Source of the DNA: Bremia lactucae
Lineage: Eukaryota > Oomycota > Peronosporomycetes > Peronosporales > Peronosporaceae
DNA length: 30,228 nt
Assembly: GCF_004359215.1 (NCBI RefSeq)
Contig: NC_090627.1
Coordinates: 222,037 to 252,264, forward strand
Reading direction: 5' to 3'
The notes beneath the pieces are model-generated. The model searched no databases. It saw nothing but the letters and a program-made list of their open reading frames with translations, and was not told the DNA's origin. Below, piece after piece: positions 26,930 to 30,228 of this stretch. The position numbers and the translations under genes are program-made. The first letter of the stretch is position 1. Every line of letters begins with the position of its first letter.

Positions 26930-29187
26930 TCAATGCTTGAGACTTAGTCCGATGGCTTCATTGAGTTCATTAATGCGCGATGCAGCACGTGACTTTGTGA
27001 GCAACTCTGCCACCATTGCCTTCGTCTCCGCATAATCCGTCCTCATCTTGCCCTTTGCCATGTAGTCGCGTGAAAACTGAAGTTTTATATCAACATGCTT
27101 TCCATTCGCAGACGATGTCTCGTTGTTTAGTCGCTGGATGGCCGCTATGAAGTCAATGCGTTGTACGATCGAAGTCTTGACCTGCATCCCGATCTCCATT
27201 ATTAGCTCCTTAATGCCTAGGATCTCGACACCACCGGTAGCAGCAGAAACAAAGTCGGCTTCTGCGGTCGATAATGCTACCGAGGTCTGCTTGCGACAGT
27301 GCCAACCAGCAATTATTCCTTTGACGAATTGCATTCCAGCGCTGATGGATTTCCACTCCACTGCATCGCCCGCAAACTCTGCATCTGTGTATGACATTAG
27401 CCGTATCGGGGATCTTGGTCCGTTATCGTGTTTCATATGAAGAAACGTCGCGCGTGCCGCATACGTATCATTCTACGCACTTAGACAGCTACCAGTCACA
27501 CAACATAGGTGCATGGCAGCGGCGCGTCACCTTTTGAACCGCAAATGCAATGTTTAATCGTGTGTAACGCGATAGTCAACAGGCTGCCAGCTAGTGACAG
27601 AAATTCCTTGATGGTAGCCTTTTCGGGAGCTTGGTACAGTTTACAAAAAGAGATGAGTCATCGTCCAAGTTTGGTGGGTCGCTTGTACCAATTGGAGCAC
27701 GAACACTATTTAAGTTTGACATGTCGTGATTATCCAGCATTTTAACAATCATACATTCTTGATCGATTCTTACGCTTCTGTCGCTCGTTCTAGGAAGCGC
27801 ATACCCGAGACCGTAGACAGCACACCGAGATCCTTCAATACGAGGAGTTGCATATCAGCAAAAACTGGTCGACGGACACGGCCGTTGTATCAGTAATCAT
27901 AGTCAAGATATAGTTTTCTCCTTGTATTTGAGATCACCGCGACCATTAAGTAGCGCCTTCATCTTGTCAACACCTTCATTTCCAAGCCTCTTGTCTTATA
28001 GATAGTATTAATTATTGACTAACGACAAGTCTCCAAGTGTAATTCGCTTCTAATGACCGGAGCTCCTCTTGCTCTGCAGCTTTCCACAAATCACTATTTG
28101 CACTGCGGCGGTCTGTCTGTAGTCTAGAGGGTCGGGCTCGTTCATAGCACCCTTTTGTCGAGCTCGTGGTAGCAACAACCGCAAAATGCTGCCAGTGGAG
28201 GCGGCTCTGTTCAGGTGATAAGCCGCTTACGACCAAATCCTGTCGATCAGGATGCACCACGGTCTCAGCACATCTCCGGCCGCTTCAGCCTGGCGCTGTG
28301 ACTTTTTCTTTGCTCGTGTTAAGCGCCGCAGAGAATGACTAGTTTCACAGAAAAATTAACTTAAACGGGAGCTGCGCTGTTGCTCGACTGCAATACATGC
28401 TTCTCTACTAGCGCCGCGGCATATTTTGCCTGAGCGGCAGGCGCACGGGATGTGGCAATATATTCCATCTCTTGACCATCCTGACGAGTCAGTGCTTGGG
28501 TCATGATCTGGTTGGCACGTTTGTCAAGCGTTTTGATGCTTGTTACATTGCGCGTCGTGAGTACTGTGCGGGAACTGCGCAGTAGCACTTAATAGACTTC
28601 AGGTCTTTCATCCTTCTCAAACAGATAATGGAAAGTGGTACATCAGAGCCAAATAGCATGCACCTGACCATATTAGATATAGTGCGATTCATTCGCTCAG
28701 CTTTTCCATTCGAGTAGGGTGTACCCACTCCAGTTGTCTGTCGCTTGATTCCGGATTTCTGGCAAATGGTGTGTCTTTCCCCTCCATCTGTCCGTAGAAC
28801 GCGAATTTGGCAACAAAACTCGGTTCCAAACAAGGCAACAGAATACAGGAACTTGGCAGTGGTCTTATTCTTGCGAATAGCCACGAAAACGCGCACATAG
28901 TTTGACCTGTAGTCGATAAATGTGAGCATATATTTTTGTTATGCGTATCTCCAGGTGTAATAGGGCCTTTTAAATCGCTGCAAATTACTCCTCTGACCCG
29001 GTCAATCGGTAAATTATCGCCAGAGTCCTTAAAAGGCTGAGGAGTTCGCATCCCTTTATCTTGAAAGTAGATAACGCAATCGGACGGTCATGTTCAGTTG
29101 ACATGACTTCAGAATACGGATCTTGAGGAAGACGTTCAATGGAGTCGTACGCGAGATGTCCTTGGCGTAAGTGGCACTGTAGAAACG
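26930..29187 (-). pseudogene. Degraded copia retrotransposon: integrase, part of RT and RNase H, inverted
   Basis: In minus-strand order: a pre-integrase trace (about 29187-29080); integrase LPIDRVRGVICSDLKGPITP and MLTFIDYRSNYVRVFVAIRK, VLRTDGGERHTICQ, IKRQTTGVGTPYSNGKAERM, NRTISNMVRCMLFGSDVPL; a deletion after that; a linker (28588-28361); RT start WKAAEQEELRSLEANYTW (28012-28260); RT tail MQLLVLKDLGVL..SGMRF (about 27800-27860); and RNase H 27436-26930 with MSYTDAEFAGDAVEWKS, GWHCRKQTSVALSTAEADFV, AAIQRLNNETSSANGKHVDI and YAETKAMVAELLTKS. The RT catalytic YVDD region is missing. A fully functional copia is about twice this length, so large internal deletions are present. It is of the same family as the remnant at 17.1-18.1 kb. 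Confidence 0.88.
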
Positions 29188-29346
29188 AACCTCCATCCGG
29201 CGATGAAGTACATCGTATTCACGTCCGAAAGGTTCTTACACTTGTGCGTAAGCAGAAGTTGTATGCAAATTTCAAGAAGTGTCTATTCGTCCCAAGCGAA
29301 GTCCCACTTTGTGTGCATCGTGAGTAAACACGGTGTACACCCTGAG
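29188..29346 (+). repeat. Displaced gypsy RT thumb fragment, repeated at 30070-30228
   Basis: Reads HRIHVRKVLTLVRKQKLYAN and FKKCLFVPSEVPL, then after one shift CIVSKHGVHPENE. The same protein segment appears at 30070-30228 (HICKVLTLMRKHKLYANL, KKCIFAASKIPLLGCIVGKH). In a gypsy pol this segment follows the catalytic YFDD; here it comes before the pre-RT region, so the order is scrambled. Confidence 0.85.
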
Positions 29347-30228
29347 AACGAACGGGTTCTCAGCAGCTCGTCGATGGACGAAAGTGTCCTCGATTTGAAG
29401 ACTCGGATTGAAAGATACACTACTCAATCTTGGGAGTCACTCAAGGGAAATCCTCTATACGAGGATTTAATAGAATTCAGAGATGTATTCCCTGAAGCAG
29501 TTCCATGCGAGTTGCCTAAGGATAAAGGCACTCGACATGAGATCGAGCTCAAACCGGGCTCGAAGTACAGTGTCATGAAGCAGTGGCCACTGCCTCGTGA
29601 ACAAGTACATGCGATCGATAAATTCTTTACCGATCGAGTAAAAACGGGCCATGTAAGGGAGGCAACCTCCCCACATCGCTCTCCGACCTTCTGTGTGCAA
29701 AAGGCCACAGGAGGGTGGCGGATAGTGCACGCATTCAACAAACTGAATGCTACAACGGTACCGGCTGAAACGCCAATACTTACAAAAGACGTTATCATAG
29801 ATGGTATGTCTAAGAGTACGACCTTTTCGTCTATGGATCTGATCGATGGGTTTTATCAGGTCCTTATCCATTAATAAAACATCTTCTAGACAGCAGTGAG
29901 CACTCCCAGTGGGATGCTCTGGCAATGGCTAGTGATGCCTCAGGGGCTTAGTAACGCACATGCAACATTTAACATATGCGTAACGAATTTGTTGAGACCA
30001 GTGAAAGAATTCGCACCGAGTTATTTTGACGATATAATCGTCCAAAGCCGGGCCATGGACGGTAAGACGGACGTAGAAATTCATAAAACTCACATTTGTA
30101 AGGTTCTTACACTTATGCGAAAGCATAAGTTGTATGCAAATCTCAAGAAATGTATATTCGCTGCAAGCAAAATACCACTTCTTGGGTGCATCGTCGGTAA
30201 ACACGGCGTGCGCCTTGATCCCGAAAAG
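29347..30228 (+). pseudogene. Gypsy pol: pre-RT and reverse transcriptase, open at the window end
   Basis: Pre-RT: SSSMDESVLDLKTRIERYTT, NPLYEDLIEFRDVFPEAVPC, RHEIELKPGSKYSVMKQWPL. RT: PTFCVQKATGGWRIVHAFNK, LNATTVPAETPILTKDVIID, STTFSSMDLIDGFYQVLIH. Two adjacent TAA codons from 29872 and a TAG further on break the same frame without a shift. It resumes [58 protein letters not shown] and continues to the last base (LDPEK). The catalytic FDD is kept. Only substitutions, no indels, separate the pieces, so this copy is younger than element B. The family is the same as that of the scrap at 18.3-18.6 kb. Confidence 0.88.

Noticed and set aside
1..30228. tRNA, rRNA, CRISPR, riboswitch or bacterial operon signals
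   Set aside because: None were found; the retroelement content and splice-like signals indicate a eukaryotic genome, so Shine-Dalgarno or sigma-factor sites were not sought further.

Overview
The window reads as a repeat-dense, gene-poor stretch of an oomycete nuclear genome, most likely in the Phytophthora/downy-mildew group (Peronosporales). This is inferred from Ty3/gypsy and Ty1/copia elements whose domains and linkers resemble the long-terminal-repeat (LTR) retrotransposons of Phytophthora, from one secreted effector-like protein, and from two 100-base scaffold gaps. No rRNA, tRNA, CRISPR or bacterial operon was seen. Almost every coding trace belongs to a mobile element, and most are broken.

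Layout. 57-1302(+): the 3' end of a Ty3/gypsy pol (element A), followed by about 1.1 kb of 3' region and a 3' LTR (2406-5281) that is split by a Mutator-like DNA transposon (2463-4927). 5608-6075(-): a solo LTR of the same family with a perfect 5-bp target duplication. 6258-7130(-): a gypsy gag fragment joined in frame to a piece of argininosuccinate lyase. 7200-11290(+): a decayed gypsy pol (element B), its 3' region, and the start of its 3' LTR up to the gap at 12449-12548. 12549-17078(+): a nearly complete copia element with two LTRs about 97% alike, inserted into an older inverted copia integrase (17079-18110). 18290-18630(+): a gypsy reverse transcriptase (RT) scrap, followed by another family-A LTR with a primer site, up to the gap at 19123-19222. 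19247-23801(+): an almost intact gypsy gag-pol (element C) with the start of its 3' LTR. 24293-25088: possible pieces of host genes. 25651-26481(-): a secreted protein with four exact 48-bp tandem repeats. 26930-29187(-): a second decayed copia of the same kind as the one at 17.1-18.1 kb. 29187-30228(+): gypsy RT sequence in scrambled order, open at the window end.

The most unusual signal is antisense. In gypsy elements A and B, which are different families, the minus strand between the 3' LTR and the integrase C-terminal domain is almost continuously open (about 1.75 kb and 1.5 kb). In both it ends in a coiled-coil-like segment lying opposite the tether and chromodomain of pol, and both C-terminal frames have the same phase relative to pol. 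This looks like an accessory antisense gene of oomycete gypsy elements. The evidence comes from two decayed copies only, so it is a hypothesis.
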